Source: Vreelandella neptunia (GTDB taxonomy: Bacteria > Pseudomonadota > Gammaproteobacteria > Pseudomonadales > Halomonadaceae). Taken from it: DNA of 64,000 nucleotides. The translations under genes and the position numbers were made by a program. Each line of letters begins with the position of its first letter. The first letter of the stretch is position 1. Where the stretch lies: positions 2,108,001 through 2,172,000 of the forward strand of contig NZ_CP140255.1 of NCBI RefSeq assembly GCF_034479615.1. The letters run 5' to 3'. The notes beneath the pieces are model-generated. The model saw only the letters and a list, made by a program, of their open reading frames with translations. It made no database searches and was not told where the DNA came from. Of this stretch, positions 62,612-64,000 are shown piece after piece.

Positions 62612-63993
62612 AGACCCTGTTTATCAATGCTTCCGTGGTAACCATGGATCCGCAGCTGGGCGAGTTAAGCAACGGGCAGATACTGATCGAGGATGACAGG
62701 ATTGTTGCAGTGGGTCATGAGCTGAAAACAGACCCCAACGCGCAGGGGGCCGAGGTCATTGACTGTGGCGGCGGCATCCTTATTCCTGGGCTGGTGAATG
62801 CCCATATGCATACCTGGCAGACAGGCCTACGTGGCGTTGCCGCTAACTGGACGCTGCTTGAGTATTTTCGTCATGTACACCGTGGATTGGCAGCACTATT
62901 CACGCCAAATGATATTTACATTGCCACCCGCATGGGGGCGATTAATCAGCTTAACTGCGGTACCACCACGCTGGGCGACTGGTGCCATAACAACCCCACC
63001 CCCGAACATACAGACGCTGCCATTTGGGGATTAAAGGAGTCAGGCATTCGCGCGCTGTTTATGCACGGCTCGCCCAAGCCCGACCCCAAGCCAGGACAGC
63101 CGCACTTTAGTGAAATCCCACATCCGCGCCATGAGATTGAGCGGCTGCTGGGTGGCGAGCTGTCTGATCCTGATGGTTTGGTCACCCTGGGGATGGCGAT
63201 TCTGGGGCCTCATTACTCAACCCTGGACGTCACTCTGCAAGACTTCGCCCTGGCCAAAGAGTTTGGCCTGGTTGCCTCGATGCATCAGGGCGGCGGCGAA
63301 GCCGTGGCACCCGGCGCTTGGGACGAGGTGGAAGCACGCGGTCTGCTGGGCCCCGACATTAACATTGTTCATGGCCAGAGCCTGGATGAGGGCCAGATGT
63401 CTCGGTTCTGCGCCAGTGGCGTGACGTTTTCAGTGGCACCGGAAAATGAGATGACCCAAGGCCATGGCTTTCCAGTGACCGGGCTGGTGCGTCAACACGG
63501 CGGCCTGGTCTCACTCGGGGTAGACCTTGAGTCCGTGCTTTCTGGTGACATGTTCAGCGTAGCCCGTGCCGCCCTGGGGATGCAGCGTGCCTTGGATAAC
63601 GATGCCTCGCGCCGTGAGCAGGGCAAGATCCCTGACACTTCGACCATTACCACCCGTGAAGCGCTGGGCTGGATCACACTGGATGGGGCAAAAGCCCTCG
63701 GGCTTGACGACCGCATTGGCAGCTTGACCCCAGGCAAACAGGCTGACTTGGTGCTGCTGGATAGCAACCAGCTCAATATGCAGCCGGTTAACGACCCCGT
63801 TTCGACGGTCGTTATGCAAACGAGCCTTGCCAATGTCGACAGCGTCATGGTGGCGGGGCAGTTCAAAAAACGTGGCGGCCGTCTGTTGATAGAGACCGAA
63901 AAGGGAATTGCTGAGCTTGCCAAGTCTGGCCACCGAATTCACGCCGAATTGCTGGCGCGTGAAACGCAATCGACACAGGAGGCAACCTCATGA
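62608..63993 (+). CDS. amidohydrolase-superfamily enzyme (AtzB/TrzN/guanine-deaminase-like)
   Basis: 461 residues. Metal ligands: HxH in NAHMHTWQTGLRG near 66, His in ASMHQGGGE near 223, His in NIVHGQSLDE near 250, Asp in LGVDLESVLSGDMF near 300. The family removes amino or other groups from heterocycles such as triazines and purines. Its operon with a maleylacetate reductase suggests that it opens or deaminates an imported cyclic compound. Substrate not readable from sequence. Confidence 0.85.
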   Translation: MKTLFINASVVTMDPQLGELSNGQILIEDDRIVAVGHELKTDPNAQGAEVIDCGGGILIPGLVNAHMHTWQTGLRGVAANWTLLEYFRHVHRGLAALFTPNDIYIATRMGAINQLNCGTTTLGDWCHNNPTPEHTDAAIWGLKESGIRALFMHGSPKPDPKPGQPHFSEIPHPRHEIERLLGGELSDPDGLVTLGMAILGPHYSTLDVTLQDFALAKEFGLVASMHQGGGEAVAPGAWDEVEARGLLGPDINIVHGQSLDEGQMSRFCASGVTFSVAPENEMTQGHGFPVTGLVRQHGGLVSLGVDLESVLSGDMFSVARAALGMQRALDNDASRREQGKIPDTSTITTREALGWITLDGAKALGLDDRIGSLTPGKQADLVLLDSNQLNMQPVNDPVSTVVMQTSLANVDSVMVAGQFKKRGGRLLIETEKGIAELAKSGHRIHAELLARETQSTQEATS

Positions 63994-64000
63994 CAACCAT
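63990..64000 (+). CDS. start of a further gene of the catabolic operon (cut by the right edge)
   Basis: ATG at 63990 overlaps the amidohydrolase TGA (ATGA) and has AGGAGG 7 bases upstream. Only M-T-T is readable. In such operons a ring-cleavage dioxygenase or another hydrolase would be plausible, but nothing in the sequence decides this. Confidence 0.6.

Overview
The window looks like a chromosome segment of a moderately halophilic gammaproteobacterium, most probably a Halomonas-type member of the Halomonadaceae. This rests on the GC-rich codon use, the conserved gloB/mltD versus yafS-rnhA-dnaQ neighbourhood, the fused TRAP-TAXI transporter, and the acyl-CoA gene families. No rRNA operon or CRISPR array is present. 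There is one tRNA, tRNA-Ser(UGA).

Region 1 (1-21133) starts with the end of an Mla-like lipid-transport pair. A large catabolic cluster follows: an IclR regulator, a thiolase and 3-hydroxyacyl-CoA dehydrogenase, then divergently an acyl-CoA dehydrogenase, CoA ligase, hotdog thioesterase and membrane protein, then ETF beta/alpha, a nitronate-monooxygenase-like enzyme, enoyl-CoA hydratase, a tandem pair of acyl-CoA dehydrogenases, a hydratase with a degenerate dehydrogenase half, and a TAXI-TRAP transporter. Together these give uptake of a carboxylate, CoA activation, beta-oxidation and electron transfer to ETF. A 7-3-7 palindrome (consensus near ATTCTGC-TAT-GCAGAAT) recurs in front of three of these transcription units and suggests one regulon.

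Region 2 (21300-49065) is mostly housekeeping: SulP transporter, chemoreceptor, RarD, omega-amidase, RsuA, the yejABEF peptide importer, mltD, gloB, yafS-rnhA-dnaQ, nudC, sohB, an ArsR regulator with a four-copy operator-like repeat, prpE, a queuosine-precursor transporter (yhhQ) preceded by a probable preQ1-I riboswitch, an esterase, an exonuclease/GIY-YIG fusion, an orphan binding protein, a K+/H+ antiporter and tRNA-Ser.

Region 3 (about 49066-56800) is an accessory island just downstream of tRNA-Ser. It holds a set of integron attC-like sites without any integrase (a CALIN-type array), small cassette genes including a HEPN-like protein, two IS3-family insertions (one splits a cassette gene with a clean GAC duplication, the other splits an attC), and decayed antitoxin-like and RadC-like fragments. 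An AT-rich two-gene module ends in a protein whose C-terminal 75 residues form a ribosomal protein S17 (uS17)-like domain. I know of no described system of this kind, and it is the most novel item in the window.

Region 4 (56826-64000) is a catabolic operon: a ribose-type ABC importer (binding protein, two permeases, double ATPase), a maleylacetate-reductase-like dehydrogenase, an amidohydrolase, and the first bases of a further gene. It suggests import and hydrolysis of a ring compound with breakdown through maleylacetate.
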